From Rhodospirillaceae bacterium (GTDB lineage Bacteria > Pseudomonadota > Alphaproteobacteria > Thalassobaculales > Thalassobaculaceae): 64,000 nt of DNA. The stretch is from NCBI GenBank assembly GCA_018401495.1, contig JAGYJX010000019.1, forward strand, positions 1 to 64,000, written 5' to 3'. How positions within the stretch are numbered: position 1 is the stretch's first letter; each line of letters begins with the position of its first letter. A program made the position numbers and the translations under genes. Of this stretch, positions 37,745 through 46,501 are shown in pieces. The notes beneath the pieces are model-generated. The model saw only the letters and a program-made list of their open reading frames with translations. It was not told where the DNA came from and made no database searches.

Positions 37745-38083
37745 ATGACCTACGTCGTCACGGAAGCCTGCATCAAGTGCAAGTACACAGACTGCGTGGA
37801 GGTGTGTCCGGTGGACTGCTTCTACGAAGGCGCGAATATGTTGGTCATCCATCCGGACGAATGCATCGACTGCGGCGTCTGCGAGCCGGAATGCCCGCCG
37901 GAAGCGATCCTTCCGGACACCGAGTCGGAAGCCGAGAAATGGCTCGAACTCAACCGTGAGTATTCTGAGACGTGGCCGAATATCACGCGTAAGATAGAGG
38001 GCATGCCCGAGGCCGACGCGATGCAGGCCGAGAAGGGCAAGTTCGATCGTTTCTTCAGCCCGGAACCGGGCGAGGGGACCTGA
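37745..38083 (+). CDS. fdxA: Ferredoxin FdxA (7Fe-8S)
   Basis: A 112-residue ferredoxin. The clusters are set by CIKCKYTDCVEVCP and CIDCGVCEPECP; one cysteine spacing is of the 3Fe type, as in the FdxA group, and a long C-terminal tail follows. It carries low-potential electrons. GGAGGAG lies before the ATG. Upstream of carD in the same order as in related alphaproteobacteria. Confidence 0.93.
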   Translation: MTYVVTEACIKCKYTDCVEVCPVDCFYEGANMLVIHPDECIDCGVCEPECPPEAILPDTESEAEKWLELNREYSETWPNITRKIEGMPEADAMQAEKGKFDRFFSPEPGEGT

Positions 38084-38436
38084 CGCCGGGGTTGAGCCAG
38101 CGAGGATACGGATCGTCATTGTCACCGGACGTTAAGACTCTGGTAACAAGCGTCTGATTTAACGTTGTTGCATCGGGATGTAGCGTGCCCCGGCCTTGCG
38201 CCTGCGGCCTTCCGCTACCATTGGGCCCGCTTTTGTGGTACCGTCTTTCCGTTCGGAGTCGGGACCTTTCGTCATGCCCGGCCCCGTCCCCGCAAACCGT
38301 GGGACCAGTGACGAAACCGAAGCGTTTCGGACCGTCTTTCGGCGCCCGTCGAGGCTCCGGGACGGCACGCCGGGTGGGGTGGCGTGTTTCTGGTGTCCGC
38401 GCGGGATCCTCTTTTGGACGTGAGACAGAGAGCCCG
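38084..38436. promoter_or_regulatory. Leader region of carD
   Basis: A 353-base gap without a gene. Near its start is an inverted repeat ACGTTAA (38129-38135) / TTAACGT (38159-38165) with 23 bases between; it may be an operator or part of the promoter. A small hairpin CCGAA-gcgt-TTCGG lies near 38320. The long untranslated leader suggests regulation of carD, but the promoter could not be placed. Confidence 0.4.
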
Positions 38437-38934
38437 ATGACAAAGAAGAGCGACTTCAAGACCGGCGATTTCGTGGTGTATCCGACGCATGGCGTCGGGC
38501 TGATCAAGGGGACGGAGACTCAGATCGTCGCGGGGACCGAACTCGACCTGCTCGTGATCGATTTCGAGCAGGACCGCATGACCCTTCGGATTCCGGTCGG
38601 CAAGGCCCGCACCAGCGGCCTTCGCCGGCTCAGCAGCCGCAAGCAGATGGACGTAGCCCTGCAGAAGCTCAAGGGCCGGGCCAAGGTGCGTCGCACGATG
38701 TGGTCGCGTCGCGCCCAGGAGTACGAGGCGAAGATCAACTCCGGAGACCCGGTATCGATCGCCGAGGTGGTTCGTGACCTCCGCCGGTCCAGCAACCAGG
38801 CTGACCAGTCCTACAGCGAGCGGCAGATGTATCAGGCGGCCCTCGACCGTCTGGCGCGCGAGTTCGCGAAGATCGAGCAGATCGACGAGACCGCCGCGGT
38901 CGACCGTCTCGAGAAGCTGATGGACGCGGCCTGA
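38437..38934 (+). CDS. carD: CarD-family transcriptional regulator
   Basis: A 165-residue RNA-polymerase-binding protein. The N-terminal RNAP interaction domain (TGDFVVYPTHGVGLI, a Tudor-like fold) is followed by a helical DNA-binding part ending in LEKLMDAA. It stabilises open complexes at rRNA and stress promoters. Terminated by a strong hairpin just downstream. Confidence 0.93.
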   Translation: MTKKSDFKTGDFVVYPTHGVGLIKGTETQIVAGTELDLLVIDFEQDRMTLRIPVGKARTSGLRRLSSRKQMDVALQKLKGRAKVRRTMWSRRAQEYEAKINSGDPVSIAEVVRDLRRSSNQADQSYSERQMYQAALDRLAREFAKIEQIDETAAVDRLEKLMDAA

Positions 38935-38964
38935 CGTCCGACGGACGAGGCGCTGCGAAGGATC

Positions 38965-39006
38965 ACGATACGGGGCGGTGCTTCTGGCGCCGCCCCGTAT
39001 CGTTTC
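38965..39006 (+). terminator. Rho-independent terminator after carD
   Basis: Perfect 13-bp stem CGATACGGGGCGG (38966-38978) / CCGCCCCGTATCG (38990-39002), loop of 11 bases, then TTTCC. Confidence 0.85.
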
Positions 39007-39157
39007 CGGGTGGCGTCCGCCGGGGCGGAACGACTGATGCTCCGGGAGGATTACTGTAGTGCCGCCGCCCCGGGCGGTCCGCCACCCCTCTATCACCACG
39101 CCGGGCGTCCTGCTATCACCGCAGTCACATGCCCACGCGCGGAACCTCGCGATCCGG

Positions 39158-39979
39158 ATGCCGAGCACCAGACTGACCGACGCCGTTCCCGAACTTTTTG
39201 TCGACCTGTCGCGCGCGCGACGGGTTTGGGCCGTGGCAGCGGTGCACGGCGCAGCCGATCGTCTGGCCGCGCTGCACGACGCCATCGGCGAACGTTTCGA
39301 GAGCGGCGACCGGATCGTCTACCTCGGCGATCTGATGGGCGGCGGGGACGTTCGGGCGACCCTGGCGGAAACGCTGCGGTTTCGGCGCTCGGTGCTGGCA
39401 CAGCCACCGCTCTACCTGCCGGAGGACATCGCCTACCTGCGCGGCCGGCAGGAGGAGATGTGGCACAAGCTTCTCCAGATCCATTTCGCTCCGAAGCCCA
39501 AGGACCTGCTGCGCTGGATGCTCGGACGCGGCGTCGACGCCACGCTGCGGGCCTATGGCGGCGACCCCGCCCAGGGCTTCGCCGCCGCCGACGAGGGCAT
39601 GGTGGCGCTGACCCGCTGGACCGGCCGGCTGAAGGCGGCCATGCAGGCCACACCGGGTCACCACTCCTGGTTCACCGGCCTGCGTCGCTACGCCCACACG
39701 GGGACCGGGGGCATCCTGTTCGTGCACGCCGGCCTCGATCCGGCGCGCCCTCTGGCCGATCAGCGCGATGCGTTCTGGTGGGAGAGCGGAAGCTTCGCGC
39801 GGGCCGCAACCGGTTTTGACGGCTTCGCCCGCATCGTGCGCGGTTTCGACCCGGACGGCGGCGGCTGGGCCGAGGATGGGGCGACGCTTACCATCGACGG
39901 AGGCTGCGGGACCGGCGGCCCGCTTTTCGCGGCCTGCCTCGCGCCCGACGGCACCCTGCTGGACCGCCTCGAAGCCTAG
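39158..39979 (+). CDS. Metallophosphoesterase family protein
   Basis: A 273-residue calcineurin-like protein. AVAAVHGAADRL is the altered first metal motif (DxH becomes AVH), while RIVYLGDLMGGG (GD) and LFVHAGLDP (GH-like) are kept. It resembles serine/threonine phosphatases of the diadenosine/PP1-like bacterial group. The missing first Asp could change activity. Alternative starts upstream are possible; ATG 39158 was chosen from length. It lies between carD and rpoH. Confidence 0.75.
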   Translation: MPSTRLTDAVPELFVDLSRARRVWAVAAVHGAADRLAALHDAIGERFESGDRIVYLGDLMGGGDVRATLAETLRFRRSVLAQPPLYLPEDIAYLRGRQEEMWHKLLQIHFAPKPKDLLRWMLGRGVDATLRAYGGDPAQGFAAADEGMVALTRWTGRLKAAMQATPGHHSWFTGLRRYAHTGTGGILFVHAGLDPARPLADQRDAFWWESGSFARAATGFDGFARIVRGFDPDGGGWAEDGATLTIDGGCGTGGPLFAACLAPDGTLLDRLEA

Positions 39980-40109
39980 CTCGCCTCCTTCCCCGGCCTC
40001 GGTTGTTCCTTGCGCCATCGGAACCGGTGATCCGGCCCGCGTCAGCCGCCGTATCGGATATCAAGGCGACCGGACCACGGTCGACCGCGGATCTGATCGG
40101 GGATGGGTG

Positions 40110-40994
40110 ATGGCGCGCAGCGACAGCATGCAGGTTCAGACGGCGGATTCCGCGTTCTTCCGGGCGGCCATGCAGGAGCCACTGCTCGAGCGTGAGCACG
40201 AGCTGGAGTTGGCGACCCTCTGGCGGCGAGACGGCGATCAGCGTGCGCTTCACGAATTGGTGAGGGCATACACCCGCCTGGCGATCGGAACCGCCCGTCG
40301 GTACCGCAACTACGGTCTGCCGATGGGCGACCTGGTGCAGGAAGGCAATGTCGGCCTGCTTCAGGCCGCGATGCGCTTCGAGCCGGAGCGCAACCTTCGC
40401 TTCTCGACCTACGCCTCGTGGTGGGTGAGGGCGGCGATCCAGGAGTACATCCTGCGCAACTGGTCGATCGTGCGGATCGGCACGACGTCGTCGCAGAAGA
40501 CGTTGTTCTTCAACCTTCGCCGCCTCCGCGCCCGGCTGCATGGTGCCGAGGCCGGCGCCATGAGCGGCGAGACGCGTCAGACCATGGCGACCGAACTCGG
40601 GGTGTCGACGAACGACGTCGAGCTCATGGAGATGCGGATGGTCGCCCAGGACCAGTCGCTGAACGCGCCGGTGGCGGAGTCCGGCGACGGCGACTGGCAG
40701 GGTCTGCTGGCCGACGAGCGACCGAGCCCGGAGCAGGTGGTCACCGGCATGCGTGACGCCCGCACGCGTTCGGCGTGGCTCGCCGAGGCGCTCGCCGATC
40801 TCAACCCGCGCGAGCGGATGATCATCGAGCGCCGGCGCCTGCACGAGCAGGGCGCGACGCTGGAGGATCTCGGCCGGGAGTTGGGGATCTCGAAGGAGCG
40901 GGTCCGGCAGCTCGAGGGGCGGGCCCTCCTGAAGCTGCGCGAAACCTTGACCCAGCGCGCCGACGTGCCCTCCGACCTTCTCGTCGAGGCCTGA
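40110..40994 (+). CDS. rpoH: RNA polymerase sigma factor RpoH (sigma-32)
   Basis: A 294-residue group 3 sigma factor. Region 2 has GDLVQEGNVGLLQAAMRFEP and FSTYASWWVRAAIQEYILRN. The RpoH box QKTLFFNLRRLR separates it from RpoD/RpoS. Region 4 is GRELGISKERVRQLEGRALL. It directs RNA polymerase to heat-shock genes. A second RpoH copy is common in Rhodospirillales, so this may be one of two. Confidence 0.93.
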   Translation: MARSDSMQVQTADSAFFRAAMQEPLLEREHELELATLWRRDGDQRALHELVRAYTRLAIGTARRYRNYGLPMGDLVQEGNVGLLQAAMRFEPERNLRFSTYASWWVRAAIQEYILRNWSIVRIGTTSSQKTLFFNLRRLRARLHGAEAGAMSGETRQTMATELGVSTNDVELMEMRMVAQDQSLNAPVAESGDGDWQGLLADERPSPEQVVTGMRDARTRSAWLAEALADLNPRERMIIERRRLHEQGATLEDLGRELGISKERVRQLEGRALLKLRETLTQRADVPSDLLVEA

Positions 40995-41007
40995 TCGTCG
41001 GACGGTG

Positions 41008-42481
41008 TCAGTAGCCGATGTATTTGAGGAGTTGACCGGTCGTCGGCTCGGACCCTGGAGGCAGCCCGTTCAGCAGCCGAAACAGGGCCTCTGCGTTCGG
41101 ATCCTTCGGCATCATGCCCACCAGGCCGGCAACCGTGTCACCCGAGCGAGCGGTGTACAGCCGGACTCGATAGGGGCGCTCGCTGGCGGCCTCGTCGACG
41201 CCCAGGCGGCGAAAGCTGAGCGCAGCCTGCTGTAGGCCTGCCGTCTGACGGGCCGTGTCCCTGGCCGGGGTGCCGAACAGGAACCGGTACATCCGCCCGC
41301 TCTGCGACAATATCGCGACCAGCCGCAGGTCGAACGGCCCGCGCTCGGTCGTAACCCGCGTGACGCCGGTGGCGGCCTCCAATCCGTCGATCGTGAGGCG
41401 GGTCAGGTCGACCAGCGCGAGGCGGGCGCCCCAGCGGTTCCGCACGTAGTCGAGGGCGCTCGCGGCGGGTCCCGGCGGGGCCATGTCGAACACGATGACG
41501 GCGCCGTTCGGGCTCAGCGCCTTCACCGCCGTCTGGCCGTTGACCAGCGTGAAGTCCGGCGGGACCGTGAACTCGAAGCGCAGGTGCGGGTGGACGAAGC
41601 GGTGCCCGCGCACGAAACCCTGCTCTGGCGAATCGCCGTAGGTCATGCCCTCGATCCGGCGCAGATATCCCTCGCGGTCGACCAGGCCATCGACCGGCCC
41701 GGCGCCGAGGATCGCCGCCCGCGCCTCCTCGACGCGGTCGATGGTGCGCGGGTGACTGGACATCAGGCTGTGCTCGTCGGGATCTGAACCCTCGCCCAGG
41801 ATCCGGGCTTCCAGCTTCGCCTTCTCGCGGAGTCGGCCGAGGAACGAGGCCATGGCGTCGGGATCGTAGCCGGCGCGCGTCATGTACCGGACGCCGAGCT
41901 TGTCGGCCTCGAATTCCTGGTCGCGGCTGTAGCCGCGCAGGATCAGGCCGCCACCGAGGCTGACCGAATCGGCGACGCCGCGGTCACCGGTGAGGATTCC
42001 GGCGATGCCCGCGCCGAGTCCGACCAGGACGCTCCGGCCGTGCTGCTGCGCGCCGTGGCGCGCGGTCACGTGGCCGATCTCGTGGCCGAGCACCCCGGCC
42101 AGTTCGGCCTCGCTGTCGGCGAGCGCCATCAGGCCTCGGGTGACGTAGACGTATCCGCCGGGCAGGGCGAAGGCGTTGACCATCGCCGAATCCAGAACCG
42201 TGAAGGTGAAGGGCAGGGCAGCCTGCTCCGACCGTCCAGCCAAAGTGCTCCCGATACCGGCGACATAGGCCTGGATCGCCGGCGTCCTCGTAGACGCCGC
42301 CGAACTCGGCAAGCACCCGCGGGTGCTGTTCGCGGCCGAGCGCCCGTTCATCCGCCGGCGACAGCAGCGTGAAGGCGCGCTGACCGGTTGCCGGGTTGGT
42401 CGAGCATCCGGCCGGACCCAGCGCGGCGATCGCCACGAGGCCGGCGACGAGCCACCGGCGCGGGCCGGACAGACCTCTCAT
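41008..42481 (-). CDS. M48-family metalloprotease, lipoprotein (one frameshift)
   Basis: About 490 residues. The lipobox is LGPAGC. The zinc motif is VLGHEIGHVTARH with EFEADKLGVRYM downstream, as in BepA/YfgC. The C-terminal part (from RFVHPHLRFEFTVP) is a beta domain that ends with a LysM-like YTARSGDTVAGLV. One indel near 42280 joins EDA to IQAYVAGIG. It is a periplasmic protease in outer membrane quality control. Confidence 0.9.
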
Positions 42482-42524
42482 CGCTTCCGTCCGGAGGATC
42501 GGACCATCGAGGCGGTGGGCGGTG

Positions 42525-43388
42525 TCATTCCTCCAGCACCTCCAGCGCCGCCGGGTGTGTGAGGTCGATCATCGGACCGTTCAGCGGAAAGACCCAGCCG
42601 CGACCGCGCACCCGGCGGGCGCTCAGATCGCCGAGGTCGACGCCGGCACGCTCGAAGGAGCGCCGGGCCTCCGCCGTCGCCCGCATCGTGAAGTCGCTCC
42701 GCCAGTCGGTTCCGAAGTTCAGGTAGGCGGTGCCGCGGACCACGGTGGCGTCGACCACGCGTCCCTCGACGACCTGCACGCTGTCGAGGTCGCCCCAGGT
42801 CTCGTCGGGGTTGCGAACCCGATAGAAGCGCTCACCCCAGATGCCGTGGCGGGACGCGCGGGCGGTGCGCTCGAGATCCAGCATCAGAGCGGCGCCGGTG
42901 GCGGTGCGCGGTTGGGTGTGAACCCGCGCCAGACCCTCCATCAGCAGCGCGCCCTGCAGCCAGAGCCCATCGTCGCGGACCAGGTGCGCAAGCGCCCGCC
43001 CCCAACGGTCGAGGGCATCCTCCGGGTGCCACAGGCGCACGCGGCGACCCAGCGTGGCGAACCCGACCGACACCGCCGCCTCGGTGGCGAGCGGCCAGGC
43101 AGGTCGACCGTCGCGCGACGGTTGAGGCACCTGTACCCCGGCGAGTCGGATCCGGGTCCCATCCTCCAGGTCGAGCGTGTCGGCGGCGATCACAGCCGCA
43201 ACCCGCCCGGTCGGCCCCGCCGTCAGCCCGGCCGGAGCGGCCGGACCGCGATGGATTGTGCCGGCGCCGAGCGGTGGGTCGGCGCGCACCGACCGGGGTA
43301 ACGCCAGCACGCCTGTCGCCAGGGCCGCCATCAGTCGGCGGCGGGTTGGGAGGGTCCTGGAACCGTTCGGAATGAGCCGGGTGCGCAC
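42525..43388 (-). CDS. Exported thermonuclease-fold (SNase) protein
   Basis: About 287 residues. A basic start with PTRRRLMAALATGVLALP is a Tat-like signal; an ATG inside it at 43331 is the other start. The SNase OB fold reads AAVIAADTLDLEDGTRIRLAGV, keeping the Asp-Thr of the metal site, and DRWGRALAHLVRDDGLWLQG. It degrades nucleic acid outside the cytoplasm if active. Leftward, 44 bases from the M48 gene. Confidence 0.8.
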   Translation of the reverse strand: MRTRLIPNGSRTLPTRRRLMAALATGVLALPRSVRADPPLGAGTIHRGPAAPAGLTAGPTGRVAAVIAADTLDLEDGTRIRLAGVQVPQPSRDGRPAWPLATEAAVSVGFATLGRRVRLWHPEDALDRWGRALAHLVRDDGLWLQGALLMEGLARVHTQPRTATGAALMLDLERTARASRHGIWGERFYRVRNPDETWGDLDSVQVVEGRVVDATVVRGTAYLNFGTDWRSDFTMRATAEARRSFERAGVDLGDLSARRVRGRGWVFPLNGPMIDLTHPAALEVLEE

Positions 43389-43454
43389 GACCCAGCGTAC
43401 CAGCAACCAGGTGGGGCTTGAAATCCTGGATACCGGACCTCCCAGCTGGAAAGC

Positions 43455-43487
43455 GGCCGGGCGGCGGGGAGGCTGCGCCGCCCGGCC
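43455..43487 (-). terminator. Terminator hairpin after dps
   Basis: 12-bp perfect arms GGCCGGGCGGCG (43455-43466) and CGCCGCCCGGCC (43476-43487), 9-base loop. On the minus strand the stem follows the dps stop and leads into GCTTTCC. Confidence 0.7.
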
Positions 43488-43503
43488 CGGCCGCACGTCC
43501 GGA

Positions 43504-43950
43504 TCAGGCCCGGATGCTGCGCAGCATCCACGCCGCCTTGTCGTGGGCGGTGATGCGGCCAGTGAGCATGTCGGCGGTGGCCGCGTCATCGGCGTTCTCG
43601 GCGACCTCGACCCCGGACTTGAGGGTCGCCACCACGGCGGTGTGGCCATCGATCAGATCGTCGATCATCGCCTTCGCGTCGACACCCTCCTTGGCGTCGG
43701 CGATCTTGGTGATCTCCTGGAAGGCGCGCAGCCCGCCCGGCGCCGCGGCGCCGAGCGCACGGATCCGCTCGGCGAGTTCGTCGGCGGCGGCGTAGCCGTC
43801 GGTGTAGTGCTCCTCGAAAAGATTGTGCAGCCCGAAGAAGTTCGGGCCCACGACGTTCCAGTGGTAGTTCTGGGTCTTGAGCGCCAGCGTGTAGGTGTCG
43901 GCGAGCGACTGCTCCAGAGCCTTCACGACGGGATCGGTATTGCGGGTCAT
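43504..43950 (-). CDS. dps: Dps/ferritin-like DNA-protection protein
   Basis: A 148-residue four-helix ferritin-like protein. The ferroxidase residues are in QNYHWNVVGPNFFGLH and LFEEHYTD. It stores iron by oxidising it with peroxide and protects DNA. GAGAGG precedes the ATG. It is divergent from oxyR, the usual regulator of peroxide defence. Confidence 0.94.
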   Translation of the reverse strand: MTRNTDPVVKALEQSLADTYTLALKTQNYHWNVVGPNFFGLHNLFEEHYTDGYAAADELAERIRALGAAAPGGLRAFQEITKIADAKEGVDAKAMIDDLIDGHTAVVATLKSGVEVAENADDAATADMLTGRITAHDKAAWMLRSIRA

Positions 43951-44011
43951 GTGTGCCTCTCCTTCGATAGTGGGCCACCGCGCCGCGTGAGGCTCGATGG
44001 CTGACAAGGTT

Positions 44012-44060
44012 GAAGATAGGTGTTGGGTTACCGTTATCCAATCAATTGGTTTGAAGTTTC
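44012..44060. promoter_or_regulatory. Palindromes in the dps/oxyR divergent promoter
   Basis: CCAAT-CA-ATTGG (44038-44049) is a perfect palindrome. GATAGGT and ACCGTTATC (about 44015-44038) are symmetrical and resemble an OxyR site. Both are in the 125-base gap. Confidence 0.45.
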
Positions 44061-44075
44061 TGATAGGATCGCTCT

Positions 44076-45008
44076 ATGACGTTTCGCGGCCTGTCGTTCC
44101 GGGATCTCGAATATCTGGTGGCGGTTGCCGACCACGGCCATTTCGGGCGCGCGGCCGACGCCTGCCGTGTCAGTCAACCCTCGTTGTCGGCTGGGGTTCG
44201 CAAGGTCGAGGACGCGATCGGCGTGCGCGTGTTCGAGCGGACCAGCCGACGGGTGCTGCCGACGCACGCCGGCGAGGAGGTGGTGCGGCGCGCCCGCACC
44301 GTGCTGGCGGCGGCGGCGCGCATGATGGACACCGGCGTGGAGGCCGCCTCGCCGCTGTCCGGGGCCTTCGCCCTCGGGGCGATCGCGACGATCGGGCCGT
44401 ACCTGTTCCCGCGCGTGCTGGCGCCGCTCCGCGCGGCTTACCCGCAGCTCGCGCTCGGCATCGAGGAGGGGGTGACGGAGCACCTGGTCAGCCGGCTGCG
44501 CGAGGGCGCGCTCGACGCCGTCGTGCTGTCGCCGCCGATCGACGAGCAGGGCCTGGCGTTGATCCCGCTGTACCGCGAACCGTTTCGCCTGGCCGTCGAG
44601 GCCGGGTCGCCGCTCGCCGCCGCGGCGACCGTCGCGCTGGCGGATCTCGACCCGGCCGGGGCGGTGCTGCTGGAGGAGGGCCACTGCCTGCGCGATCAGG
44701 CGCTGGCCTTGTGCGGCGCTCCCGGGCAACGGCCTCGGCACACCGCGATGAGCCTGGAGACCCTGAAGGCGATGGTCGCCGCCGGCATCGGCTACAGCCT
44801 GATCCCGGTCGGAGCCGTCCCCGACGGCAGCGGCCACGGCGGTCTGGTGCGGTACCGCACGCTGGTCGATGCGCAGGTGGGACGGACCGTGTCGCTGGCC
44901 TATCGCCGGTCGCGCGACCGGCTGGACGATGTCAGGCTGTTGGCTTCGGCGCTGCGGTCGCATCGGCCGGAACACAGCGTTGCCATTGCCGGTTTTGACA
45001 ATCCTTGA
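44076..45008 (+). CDS. oxyR: OxyR, hydrogen-peroxide-responsive LysR regulator
   Basis: A 310-residue LysR protein. The helix-turn-helix is FGRAADACRVSQPSLSAGVRK. The redox pair of OxyR is in GHCLRDQALALC: Cys204 and Cys213, with the same nine-residue spacing as the 199/208 pair of E. coli. Peroxide makes the disulfide and activates the regulator. Divergent from dps. Confidence 0.93.
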   Translation: MTFRGLSFRDLEYLVAVADHGHFGRAADACRVSQPSLSAGVRKVEDAIGVRVFERTSRRVLPTHAGEEVVRRARTVLAAAARMMDTGVEAASPLSGAFALGAIATIGPYLFPRVLAPLRAAYPQLALGIEEGVTEHLVSRLREGALDAVVLSPPIDEQGLALIPLYREPFRLAVEAGSPLAAAATVALADLDPAGAVLLEEGHCLRDQALALCGAPGQRPRHTAMSLETLKAMVAAGIGYSLIPVGAVPDGSGHGGLVRYRTLVDAQVGRTVSLAYRRSRDRLDDVRLLASALRSHRPEHSVAIAGFDNP

Positions 45009-45051
45009 TCGCCGCCCGATAACGGCACCCGCAGAGATTACGAGGCATCCG

Positions 45052-46008
45052 GTGGCGCGCGACGATCTGTTTCCCGAGATCCCGTTCCGGCGCAGCGGCT
45101 TTCTCGATGTCGGCGACGGCCACCGTATGTACTGGGAGGAGAGCGGCAATCCTTCGGGCCTGCCCGTGGTGTTCCTGCACGGTGGCCCGGGGTCAGGCAC
45201 CTCGCCGGCGCAACGCCGGTTCTTCGACCCCAGGGCCTACCGCATCGTGCTGTTCGACCAGCGCGGCGCCGGCCGCTCGACCCCGCACGCTTCGGTCGAC
45301 GCCAACACCACCGGCCACCTCGTGGACGATATCGAGCTTCTGCGCGAGCACCTGCAGGTCGACCGCTGGCTGGTGTTTGGCGGCTCCTGGGGATCGACCC
45401 TGGCGCTCGCCTACGGTCAGGCGCACCCGGACAGGTGCCAGGGGTTCGTGCTGCGCGGCATCTTTCTCGGCCGGCCGAGCGAGGTGGAGTGGTTTCTCAC
45501 CGGTGTCCGCACGCTGTTCCCGGATGCCTGGCGCCGATTCGCCGAGTTTCTGCCAGAGGCTGAGCGCCAGGACCTCCTGGGCGGGTACCTCTCGCGGCTG
45601 CTCGACCCGCGCCCGGAGCGTCACCTGCCGGCGGCGCGAAGCTGGGCGCGCTACGAGGCGGCGTGCTCGGCGCTGGTCCCCGATCCGCGCCAATTGGTGG
45701 ACATGGAGAACGACCATCACGCCCTGTCGCTGGCAAGGATCGAGGCGCACTACTTCGCCAACCGACTGTTCCTGCCGGAGGAAGGCTTGCTGGCCGGGCT
45801 CGACCGGCTTGCCGATCTTCCGGCGATCATCGTCCAAGGCCGTTACGACGTGATCTGCCCGATGGTCTCGGCCGACGCGTTGACGCGCGCCTGGAAGGGG
45901 GCCGAACTGGTGGTGGTTCCCGACGCCGGCCATGCCGCCATGGAGCCGGGGATCCGCCGGGCCCTGGTGCGCGCCACCGAGCGGATGAAGATCCACCTGG
46001 TGGCGTGA
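45052..46008 (+). CDS. pip: Prolyl aminopeptidase (proline iminopeptidase)
   Basis: A 318-residue alpha/beta hydrolase. Oxyanion motif FLHGGPGSGTSPAQRRFFD, nucleophile elbow GGSWGSTLAL, later Asp and His in GRYDVICP and AGHAAMEPG. It removes N-terminal proline from peptides. GTG start; it lies 43 bases after oxyR. Confidence 0.93.
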   Translation: MARDDLFPEIPFRRSGFLDVGDGHRMYWEESGNPSGLPVVFLHGGPGSGTSPAQRRFFDPRAYRIVLFDQRGAGRSTPHASVDANTTGHLVDDIELLREHLQVDRWLVFGGSWGSTLALAYGQAHPDRCQGFVLRGIFLGRPSEVEWFLTGVRTLFPDAWRRFAEFLPEAERQDLLGGYLSRLLDPRPERHLPAARSWARYEAACSALVPDPRQLVDMENDHHALSLARIEAHYFANRLFLPEEGLLAGLDRLADLPAIIVQGRYDVICPMVSADALTRAWKGAELVVVPDAGHAAMEPGIRRALVRATERMKIHLVA

Positions 46009-46023
46009 CGCGCCGGACCGACC

Positions 46024-46488
46024 TCAGAGCACCTCGAAAACCCGGTAGATCGGCCCGCTCGGCTCGCGCCGGCCGGTGGCGACAAAGCAGGACTTGTTCA
46101 TCCAGGCGTACGGTCCGTCGGCCGCCGTCTCGAAGAATGGCGTCGTGCGGAAGTACAGCAGGTTCGGGTCGACGGTCTCGCCGGCGGCAAGCTTGGCCAT
46201 GACGTCGGCCGGGCCATGACGCAAGCCCTTGTAGGTCATGAAGACCAGCGCTCCGTCGGATGTCTCCATGGTCAGCCGGACGTCGAGCTGGGTAACGCCG
46301 TCGGTGCGGTTCAGGATCCAGTCGCCGCCGCCGTCGCGGACCGTGCCGGACAGCCGCGGTCCCTCGAAGGTTCCGCCGGTGACCCGGGCAATCCGGCGGT
46401 CGCCGAACTGGGTGTTGCCGATGGCGGTCAGCGGCGTTGCCACTGACAGGCGCATCTCCATGACGAACTCGGTCTTGATCTCGGACAT
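46024..46488 (-). CDS. DUF3237 (UPF0311) family protein
   Basis: A 154-residue beta-barrel-like protein. It carries the DUF3237 patterns GGTFEGPRLSG, GGGDWILNRTDGV and YFRTTPFFET. Function unknown. The start is 13 bases before the stop of the dehydratase gene, so the two are probably co-transcribed. Confidence 0.88.
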   Translation of the reverse strand: MSEIKTEFVMEMRLSVATPLTAIGNTQFGDRRIARVTGGTFEGPRLSGTVRDGGGDWILNRTDGVTQLDVRLTMETSDGALVFMTYKGLRHGPADVMAKLAAGETVDPNLLYFRTTPFFETAADGPYAWMNKSCFVATGRREPSGPIYRVFEVL

Positions 46489-46501
46489 CGCTCTCGCTCC
46501 C

